Shown here: positions 37,829 to 47,575 of the stretch, piece by piece | How positions within the stretch are numbered: the stretch's first letter is position 1 | Layout: every line of letters starts with the position of its first letter | DNA from: Tersicoccus solisilvae | Lineage (GTDB): Bacteria; Actinomycetota; Actinomycetes; Actinomycetales; Micrococcaceae | Direction: 5' to 3' | DNA length: 53,528 bases | NCBI RefSeq assembly: GCF_014643255.1 | Contig: NZ_BMJI01000021.1 | Span: 1-53,528 of the forward strand | The notes under the pieces: model-generated | What the model saw: the letters and a program-made list of their open reading frames with translations, nothing else | The model's database searches: none | Told to the model about the DNA's origin: nothing | Made by a program: the position numbers and the translations under genes

Positions 37829-38776
37829 TCAGGCGCGGAGCGCTCCTCGGCGGCCGCGCGCCAAGGCCGACGTCAGCCTCGCGCGGAGGGCCTCCGGGCG
37901 GCGGTTCACCTCGTCCCAGTCGGTGCGCAAGACCGTCCAGCCGAGGGCTGCGAGCGCTTTCTCACGCTGCCGCTCCTTGAAGAGCACCTCCGCGGTCGGA
38001 GTCTCGCCGAAGTACTTGGCCTTGCCGTCGAACTCGAGGATCAGCATGAGTTCGGGCCAGGCGAAGTCCGCTCGGAACAGGCCGAGCGGCGTCTCGATCT
38101 CGAACTGGCTGACCGGCAGCGGGACCGCCCACTCGTGCAGCCGGATCCGGGTCAGCGTTTCGCCCGCCGACTCCGACAGCGGGTCCACGCGCTCGAGCAC
38201 GAGCCGCAGCCGAGCAACGCCCCTCCAGCCGGGATGGGAGGTCGCCCACGCGGCAACACGGTCCGGGTCCACGCCGGCGGCGGCGAACTGGTCGGCGATC
38301 ACCAGGGCGTCCCGGTGGGGCAGGAACCGGGCGCAATCGATCAGCGTTGCCGTTGCCGTGGTGACCAGGAGTCCGTGAGGCAACGCGACGACGGGCGTCT
38401 CCTCCTCCGTCAGGTGGAAACGCAGCCCGGCGTGCCGCTCACCGGTTGCCCGCTTGGTTCTCGCGACCACGTGGATCGACGAATCGAGCCGGAGCAGCGA
38501 CAGCCCGTGGGCCAGGGCCGAACTCTGGCGGCACAGCACCCGCTCAGATCCGGTCGGCACGGCCTGCGAACAGAACAGGCGCGCGAGTTGCTTGTCCTCC
38601 GGCGTCAGCGCGTTCCAGGTCGTCGCCGCGACGTAGTGCCCGCGCCAGATGCGGATGAGGGCGCCCGTCCGGACGAGCCGGTCGAGGCGATTCGACCCGT
38701 ACCCGGCGTGAAGCAGCTGACCCGTCGTCCGGACGCCCAGTTCATGTCCGGTGGGTCGAGGGGAGAATGCGCGCAT
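37829..38776 (-). CDS. AbiEi-like winged helix plus DUF559-like nuclease domain protein
   Basis: A 315-residue cytoplasmic protein. Residues 15-60 look like the AbiEi-type winged helix (TTGQLLHAGYGSNRLDRLVRTGAL, then RIWRGHYV). Residues 205-315 match a DUF559/Vsr-like PD-(D/E)XK fold: Glu206 in SAGE, Asp237 in FRADFAWPE, Glu248 and Lys252 in LEFDGKAKY, and the end strand with GWTVLRTDWDEV. All predicted catalytic acids are present, so it may be an active nuclease. No toxin or methylase partner lies beside it. It is bracketed by mirror-image 31-bp arrays. The upstream gap has TTGTGGACAA (38826-38835). A repeat-linked role is inference. Confidence 0.85.
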   Translation of the reverse strand: MRAFSPRPTGHELGVRTTGQLLHAGYGSNRLDRLVRTGALIRIWRGHYVAATTWNALTPEDKQLARLFCSQAVPTGSERVLCRQSSALAHGLSLLRLDSSIHVVARTKRATGERHAGLRFHLTEEETPVVALPHGLLVTTATATLIDCARFLPHRDALVIADQFAAAGVDPDRVAAWATSHPGWRGVARLRLVLERVDPLSESAGETLTRIRLHEWAVPLPVSQFEIETPLGLFRADFAWPELMLILEFDGKAKYFGETPTAEVLFKERQREKALAALGWTVLRTDWDEVNRRPEALRARLTSALARGRRGALRA

Positions 38777-38906
38777 GGCTCACTGTCGCCGTTGCGCTAC
38801 CCCCCGCGAAAGGCTCCGCCGACGCTTGTGGACAACGACGCCGTCCGCCCGTACGGTGCACCGGAGCCGCGCGGCGTCGTGGTCGCCGGGTGCACGATCA
38901 CGCTCG

Positions 38907-39068
38907 TGAGTCCGTCAGTTCTGCCCTGCGACCCCGGTCAAAGACAGGCGCGTCCGGGCGGAGGTGACGGACTCACCGGATCCAGCGGGCGGAGGTGACG
39001 GACTCACCGGATCCAGCGGGCGGAGGTGACGGACTCACCGGATCCAGCGGGCGGAGGTGACGGACTCA
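38907..39068. repeat. 31-bp tandem array with hairpin, locus C (inverted)
   Basis: Mirror image of locus B. The left arm at 38907-38927 faces the right arm at 38955-38975 over a 27-base spacer with CCCCGGTC. The right arm then repeats three more times in exact 31-bp steps, with the unit core TGACGGACTCA at 38965, 38996, 39027 and 39058. Arm sequence differs from locus B at a few bases and the linker differs wholly, so the arrays expanded separately. It ends 22 bases before the stop of the double ATPase gene. Confidence 0.95.
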
Positions 39069-39090
39069 GCGGATCCGGCGGACGAAACCT

Positions 39091-40830
39091 CTACGACGCC
39101 TCCTCGATGCCGAGTTCGTTGCCCGGGATCGAGGCCAGCAGCTTCCGCGTGTACGGGTGCCGCGGGTTGACGAAGATCTCCTCGGAACTGGCCGCCTCGA
39201 CCAGCTCGCCGTCCTTCATGACGCACACGTAGTCCGAGATGAGCCGCACCACCGCCAGGTCGTGGGAGATGAACAGGTAGCTCAGCCCGAACTCGCGCTG
39301 CAGGTCGCCGAGCAGCCGCAGGATCTGGTCCTGGACCAGCACGTCGAGCGCGGACACCGGCTCGTCGCACACGATCAGCTCCGGCTGCAGCGCGAGCGCC
39401 CGGGCGATCGCGACCCGCTGCCGCTGCCCGCCCGAGAGCTCCGCGGGATACCGGCTCACCATCGAGTCCGGCAGGGCGACCGCCTCGAGCAGCTCCCGCA
39501 CCCGCGCCGCGCGCTCCGCCTTCGACCCGCGGTGGTACGTCGAGAGGGGCTCCTCGATGATCCGCCCGATCGTGAACATGGGGTTCAGCGACGAGTACGG
39601 GTCCTGGAAGATCGGCTGCACCCGCTGCCGGAAGTCCTTCTCCCCCGCCCGGTCGAGTGCGGTGATGTCGGTACCGTCGAACGTGATGGTGCCGCTGGTC
39701 GGCTCGATCAGCTTCAGCAGCATCCGCGCCGTCGTCGTCTTCCCGGAGCCGGACTCGCCCACGATCGCCACCGTGGAGCCCCGCGGGATCTGCAGGCTGA
39801 CGTCGTGCACGGCGCGGAAGTCCTCGGCCCCGGCGCGGCCCTTGAACACCTTGGACAGGCCGGTGATCTCCACGATGGTGCCCCTGTTGTCCGGCCCGTC
39901 CGACGACGTCGCGGCGGTCGTCGGTGCCGAGGAGGAGGCCCCGGGGGCGCCGGCGCCCACCGCCGTCGAGCCGTGCGTGTATGCCGCCGGCTGCAGCCGG
40001 GCGACGCCCACCGAGGGCGCCGCCTTGACCAGCTGCTGGGTGTAGGGGTGCTGGGGGTCCTGGAGGATCTGCTGCGCCGGCCCCTGCTCCACGACCCGGC
40101 CGCGGTGCATGACGACGACGTCGGACGCGCGTTCGGCGGCGAGGCCGAGGTCGTGGGTGATGAGCAGCACCGAGGTGCCCAGCTCGTCCGTCATCGCCCC
40201 GATCTGGTCGAGGATCGTGCGCTGGACCGTGACGTCGAGGGCGCTGGTCGGCTCGTCGGCGATCAGCAGCCGCGGCCGGCACGCCAGCCCGATCGCGATC
40301 AGGGCGCGCTGCCGCATGCCGCCCGAGAACTCGTGCGGGTACTGCTTCGCCCGCTCGGCCGCGTTGGGCAGCCCCGCCGCCTCGAGCACCGCGACGACCT
40401 TCGCGTCCACGTCCTTGCGGGTGGCCAGCCCGTGCACGAGCAGCGTCTCGGCGACCTGGGTGCCGATCTTCGTCACGGGATTGAGATTGGACATCGGGTC
40501 CTGCGGGACGAGGCCGATCTGCCGGCCGCGGATGGCGCGCAGGCGTGACTCCGGCAGCCCCACGAGCTCCTGGCCGTCGAAGACGATCGACCCACCGGTC
40601 ACCCGGCCGTTGCCGGGCAGCAGGCCGATCACGCTCATCGCCGTCGTCGACTTGCCGGACCCCGACTCACCCACGATCGCGAGCGTCCGGCCGGGGTGCA
40701 GGGTGAGCGACGCGCCCTGCACGGCGGCCACGGATCCGTGGGCCGTGCCGAAGCTCACCGACAGGTCCGTGACGCTGAGCAGGGGCGGGGTCGAGTCCGT
40801 GTCCGCGGTCGGCGGCACCGTGTTGTCCAT
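39091..40830 (-). CDS. Fused DppD-DppF-type ABC transporter ATPase
   Basis: A 579-residue protein with two complete ATPase domains that energise peptide uptake. Domain 1 (about 15-275): Walker A GESGSGKST, signature FSGGMRQRALIAIGLA, Walker B LLIADEPTSALD. Domain 2 (about 310-570): Walker A GESGSGKTT, signature LSGGQRQRVAIARAL, Walker B LIVCDEPVSALD. An Ala/Ser/Gly-rich linker joins them. Each domain ends with an oligopeptide-type HPYT motif. The start is ATG 40830, 177 bases from the divergent second binding protein. No other ATPase is near, so it presumably serves the permeases at 35632-37589. Confidence 0.94.
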   Translation of the reverse strand: MDNTVPPTADTDSTPPLLSVTDLSVSFGTAHGSVAAVQGASLTLHPGRTLAIVGESGSGKSTTAMSVIGLLPGNGRVTGGSIVFDGQELVGLPESRLRAIRGRQIGLVPQDPMSNLNPVTKIGTQVAETLLVHGLATRKDVDAKVVAVLEAAGLPNAAERAKQYPHEFSGGMRQRALIAIGLACRPRLLIADEPTSALDVTVQRTILDQIGAMTDELGTSVLLITHDLGLAAERASDVVVMHRGRVVEQGPAQQILQDPQHPYTQQLVKAAPSVGVARLQPAAYTHGSTAVGAGAPGASSSAPTTAATSSDGPDNRGTIVEITGLSKVFKGRAGAEDFRAVHDVSLQIPRGSTVAIVGESGSGKTTTARMLLKLIEPTSGTITFDGTDITALDRAGEKDFRQRVQPIFQDPYSSLNPMFTIGRIIEEPLSTYHRGSKAERAARVRELLEAVALPDSMVSRYPAELSGGQRQRVAIARALALQPELIVCDEPVSALDVLVQDQILRLLGDLQREFGLSYLFISHDLAVVRLISDYVCVMKDGELVEAASSEEIFVNPRHPYTRKLLASIPGNELGIEEAS

Positions 40831-41007
40831 GTCACCATGCTGCCTCACCGCGACGCCAAGGGGCAGCAGGCCGGCCGCCGGCGGCGTCACGGCGCACCGG
40901 GCCGGCGTGGCCGCTGGGCTACACTGGCGCCTGATCCACCGCCCACCCGCACGCGCCTGACCGGGCCGTTCGCCGGTCGGGCGCCCCGACGCGAGAGGAG
41001 GCGGACG

Positions 41008-42678
41008 GTGCCGCGCCCAGCACGACGACGCCGCGCGCAGGGACGCCTGGCCGTCGCCGGTGCCGCCGTGGCCGGCCTGCTGCTCGCGGGTTGCACGGGT
41101 ACCCCGCCCACCCCGCCCCCGTCGACGTCCGCGTCCCCCACCGGTCCGTCGGCGTCGTTCGTGTTCGCCACCCCGGCGGCGCCCTCGAGCCTCGACCCGG
41201 CGTTGACCCGGGACGTGGAGGCGACCCGTGTCAGCCGGCAGGTGATGGAGGGACTCGTCACCGCCGATCCGAGCACCGCCGAGCCGAAACCGGCCCTGGC
41301 CCAGTCCTGGACCACGTCCGCGGACGGCCGGGCGTGGACCTTCACCCTGCGCCCGGACGTCGTCTTCCACGACGGGACCGCGTTCACCGCGGCCGCCGTG
41401 TGCGCGAACTTCCAGCGCTGGTACACCCTGCCCGTCTCGCTGCGCACCGGCCGCGCGACCCTGACCTTCAAGAACGTCTTCGGTGCCTACGCGGACCAGC
41501 CCGATCTGTCGGTCTACCGGGGCTGCACCGCGCAGGGCACCGGCAAGGTGACGCTGACCCTGAACGACCGCTTCCCCACCCTGCTCAAGGCGCTCAGCGC
41601 CCCGGCCTTCGCGATCGCGTCCCCGGCCTCGCTGACGTCGCTGGCGGCCGACCAGCTGACGCAGCGCCGCGCCGGCCGGGCGATCTCCGCGTTCGGGCAG
41701 CACCCGGTCGGCACGGGACCGTACCGGTTCGCCGCCTGGACCGGGCAGGACGTCGTGCTCACCTCGTTCGATCGCTACTGGGGCGAACGCGGGCAGATCC
41801 GGTCCCTGACGTTCCGGACCATCCGCGACCCGCTGCAGCGGTTGGCCGCGCTGAGTGCCGGCACCGTCGACGGGTTCGACGGGGTCACGCGCGATGCGTT
41901 CGCGCCGCTCGCCCAGGCCGGACAGCAGATCATCCAGCGCGACCCCTACTCGGTGGCCTATCTCGGCATCAACCAGGAGTTCGGCCCGCTCTCCGACCTC
42001 AGGGTCCGCCAGGCCATCGCCTACGCCATCGACAGGCAGACCCTGCTGCGCAACTACTTCATCGACGGGACCGATGCGGCCAACCAGTTCGTGCCGCCGC
42101 GGCTCGCGGTCACGAGCGACAACGTCCAGCGGTACGACACGGACGTCGCCCGGGCCAAGCAGCTGCTCGCCGCCTCCAGCTACCGGGGTCAGGCGATCCC
42201 GTTCTACTACCCGCGCAACGCCACCCTGCCGTGGCTGCCGGCCCCGGAGAAGGTCTACGCCGAGATCGCCCGGCAGCTGACGGTCATCGGGCTGACCATC
42301 AAACCGGTGCCGATCGCCTGGGCGGACGGGTACGCCGACGACGTCGTCACCGGCGCCGGTCACGGGCTGCACCTGCTCGGGCTCACGGGCGCGTACCGCG
42401 ACCCTGACAACTTCGTCGGCCCGCTCTTCGGTGCCGCGACACCCGAACTGGGATACCGGAACGCCCAGGTGGAGACGAAGGTCGCCCGCGCCCGGACCCT
42501 GCCGGACGGCGCCGACCGCACCGCCGCCTACCAGAACATCGCCGAGCAGGTCTCCTCGGACGTCCCCGCGGTCCCGCTCGCCTTCCCCGTCTCCGCGCTC
42601 GCCGTCTCGCCCCGCGTGGCCTCCTACCCGGTCTCCTCCACCTACAACGAGGTGTTCAACGCCATCCGCCTGAACTGA
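41008..42678 (+). CDS. Second peptide-type ABC substrate-binding lipoprotein
   Basis: A 556-residue family 5 binding protein, paralogous to the one at 33804: AAAVCANFQRWY, GTGPYRF, IIQRDPYSVAYLGINQ and VRQAIAYAIDRQTLL match its counterparts. The lipobox is LLAGC at about 26-30, followed by a Pro/Thr/Ser linker. GTG 41008 follows a strong GAGAGGAGG. It is divergent from the fused ATPase and has no permeases of its own, so it probably widens the substrate range of the same transporter. Confidence 0.92.
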   Translation: MPRPARRRRAQGRLAVAGAAVAGLLLAGCTGTPPTPPPSTSASPTGPSASFVFATPAAPSSLDPALTRDVEATRVSRQVMEGLVTADPSTAEPKPALAQSWTTSADGRAWTFTLRPDVVFHDGTAFTAAAVCANFQRWYTLPVSLRTGRATLTFKNVFGAYADQPDLSVYRGCTAQGTGKVTLTLNDRFPTLLKALSAPAFAIASPASLTSLAADQLTQRRAGRAISAFGQHPVGTGPYRFAAWTGQDVVLTSFDRYWGERGQIRSLTFRTIRDPLQRLAALSAGTVDGFDGVTRDAFAPLAQAGQQIIQRDPYSVAYLGINQEFGPLSDLRVRQAIAYAIDRQTLLRNYFIDGTDAANQFVPPRLAVTSDNVQRYDTDVARAKQLLAASSYRGQAIPFYYPRNATLPWLPAPEKVYAEIARQLTVIGLTIKPVPIAWADGYADDVVTGAGHGLHLLGLTGAYRDPDNFVGPLFGAATPELGYRNAQVETKVARARTLPDGADRTAAYQNIAEQVSSDVPAVPLAFPVSALAVSPRVASYPVSSTYNEVFNAIRLN

Positions 42679-42684
42679 GCGCGG

Positions 42685-42714
42685 TTCGGAGCGCTCGGTG
42701 CCAGACGGTAGTCT
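42685..42714 (+). promoter_or_regulatory. mqo promoter
   Basis: -35-like TTCGGA (42685-42690), an 18-base spacer, -10 TAGTCT (42709-42714), about 36 bases ahead of the mqo start, in the short gap after the binding-protein gene. Confidence 0.45.
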
Positions 42715-42750
42715 CGTCAAGCGAGCAATACTGCTGATGGAGGGTTGTCA

Positions 42751-44235
42751 ATGTCCGGAGAACCAGTCACCGAGAAGGCCGACGTCGTCCTCATCGGGGC
42801 GGGCGTGATGAGCGCGACGATGGGCACCATGGTGCAGCAGCTCGAGCCCACCTGGACGATCCGGATGTTCGAGCGGCTGGATCGGGCGGGCAGCGAGAGC
42901 TCCGACCCGTGGAACAACGCCGGCACCGGTCACTCCGCCCTGTGCGAGCTGAACTACACGCCGCAGGCGAAGGACGGATCGGTCAGCGCGGACAAGGCGC
43001 TGGTCATCAACGAGCAGTTCCAGCTCTCCCGGCAGTTCTGGTCCCACCTGCTTCAGACGGGCGTGCTCGCCGACCCGAAGAGCTTCATCAACCCCGTCGC
43101 GCACATGAGCCTGGTGTTCGGCGAGGACCACGCCCGCTACCTGAAGACCCGATACGAGGCGCTCAAGCCGAACAAGCTGTTCGAGACCATCGAGCACAGC
43201 GAGGACCCCGACGTCATCGCCCAGTGGGCACCCCTGACCATGGCCGGCCGTCCCCGGGGTGAGCGGGTCGCCGCCTCCCGTGTGGTCGGCGGCACCGACG
43301 TCAACTTCGGCGAGCTGACCCGCCAGCTGACCGCGAAGCTCGCCGAGAACGGCGCCGAGGTCGCGTACGGCCACGAGGTCACCGACATCACCCGCGGCAC
43401 CAACGGCCGCTGGCAGGTCTCCGTCAAGAACCGCCTGACCGGGCAGCGCACGTCGGTCGACGCCCGGTTCGTGTTCATCGGCGCCGGCGGCGGGGCCCTG
43501 CACCTGCTGCAGCGCTCCGGCATCCCCGAGGGCAAGGGCCTGGCCGGGTTCCCCGTCTCCGGTGAGTTCCTGCGCTGCACCGACCCGGCCATCGCCGACC
43601 AGCAGAACGCCAAGGTCTACGGCCAGGCCTCCGTCGGCGCCCCGCCGATGTCGGTGCCGCACCTGGACACCCGGTTCGCGGACGGCGAGCGCTCCCTGCT
43701 GTTCGGGCCGTACGCCGGGTTCTCCACAAAGTTCCTCAAGACCGGGACCTATCTGGACCTGCCGCTGTCCATCCGGACGAGCAACATCGTCCCGATGCTC
43801 GCGGTGGCCAAGGACAACATGGACCTGACGAAGTACCTCGTCACCGAGGTGCTCAAGTCCCGGTCCGCGAAGGACGACAGCCTGCGCCAGTTCTACCCCG
43901 AGGCCGATCCGGCGTCGTGGGAGCTGATCACCGCGGGCCAGCGCGTCCAGGTGATCAAGAAGGACGCCAAGCGGGGCGGCGTGCTCCAGTTCGGCACCGA
44001 GCTGGTCACCAGTTCCGACGGGTCCATCGCCGCGCTGCTGGGCGCCTCCCCGGGTGCCTCCACCGCGACGTCGATCATGATCGACCTGCTCAAGCGCTCG
44101 TTCCCGGGTTACGCGGATCGCTGGGCCTCGAAGCTGACCGAGATGATCCCCTCGTACGGCCGGAAGCTCAACGACGACCCGCAGCTCGCCGACGAGGTGC
44201 TCGAGGCCACCAACCGCGCTCTGGCGCTCGCCTGA
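42751..44235 (+). CDS. mqo: Malate:quinone oxidoreductase
   Basis: Membrane-associated flavoprotein of the TCA cycle that oxidises malate to oxaloacetate and passes electrons to menaquinone. The 494-residue protein starts [25 protein letters not shown], the FAD dinucleotide fold. [18 protein letters not shown] and [29 protein letters not shown] are near-invariant family segments. Use of ATG 42751 is supported by GGAGGG; a TTG two codons earlier is in frame but less well placed. It is followed 58 bases later by the efflux pump gene. Confidence 0.96.
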   Translation: MSGEPVTEKADVVLIGAGVMSATMGTMVQQLEPTWTIRMFERLDRAGSESSDPWNNAGTGHSALCELNYTPQAKDGSVSADKALVINEQFQLSRQFWSHLLQTGVLADPKSFINPVAHMSLVFGEDHARYLKTRYEALKPNKLFETIEHSEDPDVIAQWAPLTMAGRPRGERVAASRVVGGTDVNFGELTRQLTAKLAENGAEVAYGHEVTDITRGTNGRWQVSVKNRLTGQRTSVDARFVFIGAGGGALHLLQRSGIPEGKGLAGFPVSGEFLRCTDPAIADQQNAKVYGQASVGAPPMSVPHLDTRFADGERSLLFGPYAGFSTKFLKTGTYLDLPLSIRTSNIVPMLAVAKDNMDLTKYLVTEVLKSRSAKDDSLRQFYPEADPASWELITAGQRVQVIKKDAKRGGVLQFGTELVTSSDGSIAALLGASPGASTATSIMIDLLKRSFPGYADRWASKLTEMIPSYGRKLNDDPQLADEVLEATNRALALA

Positions 44236-44293
44236 CCCACCGCCCCGGACGCCGCGCGTGCCCGGGGCTCGGCTCCGCACCGAAGGGACCACC

Positions 44294-47200
44294 GTGTTCC
44301 GCCTCGCCCACCTCTCGCTCGCCAACCGGGCGCTGATCGCGCTGGTCACCGTGCTCGCCTCGGTGTTCGGGGTGATCACGATGACCTCCCTGAAGCAGGA
44401 GCTCATCCCGTCGATCGAGTTCCCGCAGGTCTCGGTGATCACGTCGATGCCGGGCTCCAGTCCGGAGGTGATCGACAAGCAGGTCAGCGAGCCGCTCGAG
44501 GCCGCGCTCAACGCCGTCGAGGGCCTGGACTCGTCGACGGCGACGTCGCGCTCCGGGGTCTCGACGATCAACCTCCAGTTCGTCTACGGCACCAACCTGG
44601 ACCGCGCCCGCAGCCAGGTGGACCGGGCCATCTCCAACGCCCGCCGCCAGCTGCCCGACGACGCGAACCCGCAGTCGATCACGGGCAGCATCTCCGACCT
44701 CCCGATCGTCTACCTCGCCGTCTCCTCCGACGACGAGTCGCTCAGCGCCCTGCGGCAGCGGCTGACCACGGCCGCGGTGCCCAAGCTGCAGAAGATCGAC
44801 GGTGTCCGGTCCGCCGACGTCGCGGGCGGCGCCACCCAGTCCGTGCGGGTCCTGCCCGACGACGCGAAGCTCGCCCGGGCTGGGCTCTCCGTCACCGCGA
44901 TCCGCGACGCCCTCCAGAACAACGGCGACCTCCTGCCGGCCGGCACGGTGCGGCAGGGCAGCCAGGCCCTGGACGTGCAGTTCGGGTCCCCCATCGCGTC
45001 GCTGGACGCCGTCCGCGCGCTGCCGGTCTCCGGCCGGGACCCGCGGGTGGTCACCATCGGCGACGTCGCGTCCGTGTCCCTGACCGACGACGCCGCGACG
45101 TCGATCACCCGCACCGACGGCGAGCCGACCCTGTCGGTCGCGGTGACGAAGAAGCCCGAGGGCGACGCCGTCAGCATCTCGCACCAGGTGCGCGACCTGC
45201 TGCCGCAGGTGCAGGCCGAGGTGGGCGGCGGCGCCCGGTTCACCACGGTCTTCGACCAGGCCCCCTTCATCGAGAAGTCGATCAAGGACCTGACCACCGA
45301 GGGCCTGCTGGGGCTCGGCTTCGCGGTGCTGGTGATCCTCGTCTTCCTGCTCTCCGTCCGCTCCACCCTGGTCACGGCCATCTCGATCCCGCTGTCGCTG
45401 CTCATCACGTTCATCGGCATGACCGGCCTGAAGTACTCGCTCAACATCCTGACCCTCGGCGCCCTGACCATCGCCATCGGCCGGGTCGTGGACGACTCGA
45501 TCGTCGTGATCGAGAACATCAAGCGGCACCTCGAGTACGGGCAGGCGAAGCTGCAGGCCATCCTCGAGGCGATCCGCGAGGTCGCCGGTGCGGTCACCGC
45601 CTCGACCCTGACGACGGTCGCCGTGTTCGCGCCCATCGCCTTCGTCGGCGACCTCGCGGGCGAGCTGTTCCGCCCGTTCGCGCTCACGGTCACGATGGCG
45701 CTGCTCGCCTCTCTGCTGGTGGCCCTGACCATCGTCCCGGTGCTCGCCTACTGGTTCCTCGGGGACCGGCCGGCGCGTCGGGGCCGGGACCGCACCACCC
45801 GGGTCTCGAGTGCCGACGGGTCGACCGTCGCGGCCGCCGACGGCACCGGATCGACCGTCGCCGGCCCGCGGGAGGACCGGGGCCGCGGCGACCGGCTGCC
45901 GTGGCTGCAGCGGGCCTACCTGCCGATCCTCGGCGGCACGCAGCGCCACCCCGTCATCACCGTCGCCGCCGCCGCGCTCATCCTCGCCATCACCGCCCTG
46001 ATGCTGCCGTTGATGAAGACCAACCTGCTCGGCGACAGCGGGCAGAACAGCTTCTCGATCAAGCAGTCCCTGCCGGCCGGCACCAGCCTGCAGGCCACGA
46101 GCGACGCGGCCGAGCGGGTCGAGTCGACGCTGCGCGGCATCGACGGCGTCCGCACCGTGCAGGTGAACATCGGCAACGCCAGCGGCGGCCTGTCGGCGTT
46201 CCTCACCGCCGGGGCGTCCACCGCCCAGTACACGGTCATCACGGACGAGAAGCGGAACCAGACCGACCTGCGGGAGACCGTCCGGCGGGCCGTGACGGGG
46301 CTGCCCGACGTCGGCACCGTCACCCTGTCGACCCAGAGCGGCGGCTTCGGCACCAGCAGCACCGTGAACGTCACGGTCACCGCGCCCACGTCGGACCTGT
46401 TGGCGAAGGCCAACGACGTCGTCGTGCGCGGGCTCACCGGGGTGCAGGACGCACGGGACGTCTCCAGCAACCTGGCCGCGAACCAGCCGGTCGTCCAGGT
46501 GCGGGTCGACCGGGCCGCCGCGGCCCGCCTCGGCGTCAACGAGAACGCCCTGGCCGGCATCCTCGCCGCCCGGCTCTCCCCGATCCCCGGCGGTACCGTG
46601 CGGCTGAACGACACGGACTACCAGGTCAAGATCGGCGATCCGCCAGCGCTGACGAGCGTCGCCACGCTGCGGAACCTGCCGATCCCGGCCGGCCCCACCA
46701 CCGTCCCGCTCAGCCGGCTCGCGGACGTCAGCCAGGAGCAGGTGGCCACCAGCATCACCGTCTCCTCCGGTCAGCGCACCGCGGTCGTCTCCGTCACCCC
46801 GGCGGGCACGGATCTCGGCGCGGTCAGCCGCAGCGTGCAGGACCGGCTGGCGACCCTCGACCTGCCCACCGGCGCCGAGGCGGCCATCGGCGGTGCCGCG
46901 GTGCAGCAGGCCAGTTCGTTCCAGCAGCTCGGGCTCGCGCTGCTGGCGGCCATCGCGATCGTCTACGTCATCATGGTCGCCACGTTCAAGTCCCTCGCCC
47001 AGCCGCTGATCCTGCTCGTCTCCGTGCCGTTCGCCGCCACCGGGGCGATCGGGCTGCTCGTGGCGACGCAGATCCCGCTGGGCCTGGCCTCCCTCGTCGG
47101 GCTGCTGATGCTCGTCGGCATCGTCGTCACCAACGCCATCGTGCTGATCGACCTGATCAACCAGTACCGCCGGCCCGGGCCGGACCGCCCGGCGATGAGT

Positions 47201-47575
47201 CTCGCGGACGCCATCACCACCGGCGCCCGACGGCGGCTGCGGCCGATCCTGATGACGGCGCTGGCCACCATCTTCGCGCTGATCCCGATGGCGCTCGGGC
47301 TCACCGGCGGCGGCGGGTTCATCTCCCAGCCCCTCGCCGTCGTCGTCATCGGCGGGCTGATCTCCTCGACCGCCCTGACCCTGATCCTCGTGCCGGTGCT
47401 GTACCGGCTGCTCGAGGGCTGGCGCGAACGCCGGGCCGCGCGGCGCGGGCAGCCGGCCGGCGCGGAGGAGCCCCACCGCATCACCGGCGCCGGCTCCGCG
47501 GCGGGCGCGGGGCTGCTCGCCCCGGCGGGCGCGGCGGCCTCGAACGGACATCGGGGACGCCATGCCGCCGACTGA
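44294..47575 (+). CDS. RND-superfamily (AcrB/HAE1-like) efflux transporter
   Basis: A 1093-residue proton-driven efflux protein with the duplicated RND plan: helix 1 near 10-28, a first extracytoplasmic domain to about 330, helices 2-6, a second domain (about 570-850) and the final helices. The proton-relay Asp pair is in GRVVDDSIVVIENI; the matching motif later is GLASLVGLLMLVGIVVTNAIVLIDLINQ. Between helices 6 and 7 is a Gly/Arg/Ser-rich cytoplasmic insert (about 495-545). No adaptor or outer-membrane channel gene is near, as expected for a monoderm. GTG 44294 follows GAAGGGACC. Its end overlaps the MarR gene by 14 bases. Confidence 0.92.
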   Translation: MFRLAHLSLANRALIALVTVLASVFGVITMTSLKQELIPSIEFPQVSVITSMPGSSPEVIDKQVSEPLEAALNAVEGLDSSTATSRSGVSTINLQFVYGTNLDRARSQVDRAISNARRQLPDDANPQSITGSISDLPIVYLAVSSDDESLSALRQRLTTAAVPKLQKIDGVRSADVAGGATQSVRVLPDDAKLARAGLSVTAIRDALQNNGDLLPAGTVRQGSQALDVQFGSPIASLDAVRALPVSGRDPRVVTIGDVASVSLTDDAATSITRTDGEPTLSVAVTKKPEGDAVSISHQVRDLLPQVQAEVGGGARFTTVFDQAPFIEKSIKDLTTEGLLGLGFAVLVILVFLLSVRSTLVTAISIPLSLLITFIGMTGLKYSLNILTLGALTIAIGRVVDDSIVVIENIKRHLEYGQAKLQAILEAIREVAGAVTASTLTTVAVFAPIAFVGDLAGELFRPFALTVTMALLASLLVALTIVPVLAYWFLGDRPARRGRDRTTRVSSADGSTVAAADGTGSTVAGPREDRGRGDRLPWLQRAYLPILGGTQRHPVITVAAAALILAITALMLPLMKTNLLGDSGQNSFSIKQSLPAGTSLQATSDAAERVESTLRGIDGVRTVQVNIGNASGGLSAFLTAGASTAQYTVITDEKRNQTDLRETVRRAVTGLPDVGTVTLSTQSGGFGTSSTVNVTVTAPTSDLLAKANDVVVRGLTGVQDARDVSSNLAANQPVVQVRVDRAAAARLGVNENALAGILAARLSPIPGGTVRLNDTDYQVKIGDPPALTSVATLRNLPIPAGPTTVPLSRLADVSQEQVATSITVSSGQRTAVVSVTPAGTDLGAVSRSVQDRLATLDLPTGAEAAIGGAAVQQASSFQQLGLALLAAIAIVYVIMVATFKSLAQPLILLVSVPFAATGAIGLLVATQIPLGLASLVGLLMLVGIVVTNAIVLIDLINQYRRPGPDRPAMSLADAITTGARRRLRPILMTALATIFALIPMALGLTGGGGFISQPLAVVVIGGLISSTALTLILVPVLYRLLEGWRERRAARRGQPAGAEEPHRITGAGSAAGAGLLAPAGAAASNGHRGRHAAD

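Noticed and set aside
38826-38835. Chromosomal replication origin
   Set aside because: Only one DnaA-box-like decamer, with no dnaA/dnaN genes and no AT-rich unwinding region.
37610-39068. CRISPR array
   Set aside because: The 31-bp units are directly adjacent with fixed linkers and no unique spacers, the arrays are mirror images around a gene, and no cas gene is in the window.
40831-42720. Upstream extension of the fused ATPase to 1209 residues
   Set aside because: The added part is antisense to the second binding protein and shadow-like; ATG 40830 gives a normal ATPase start.
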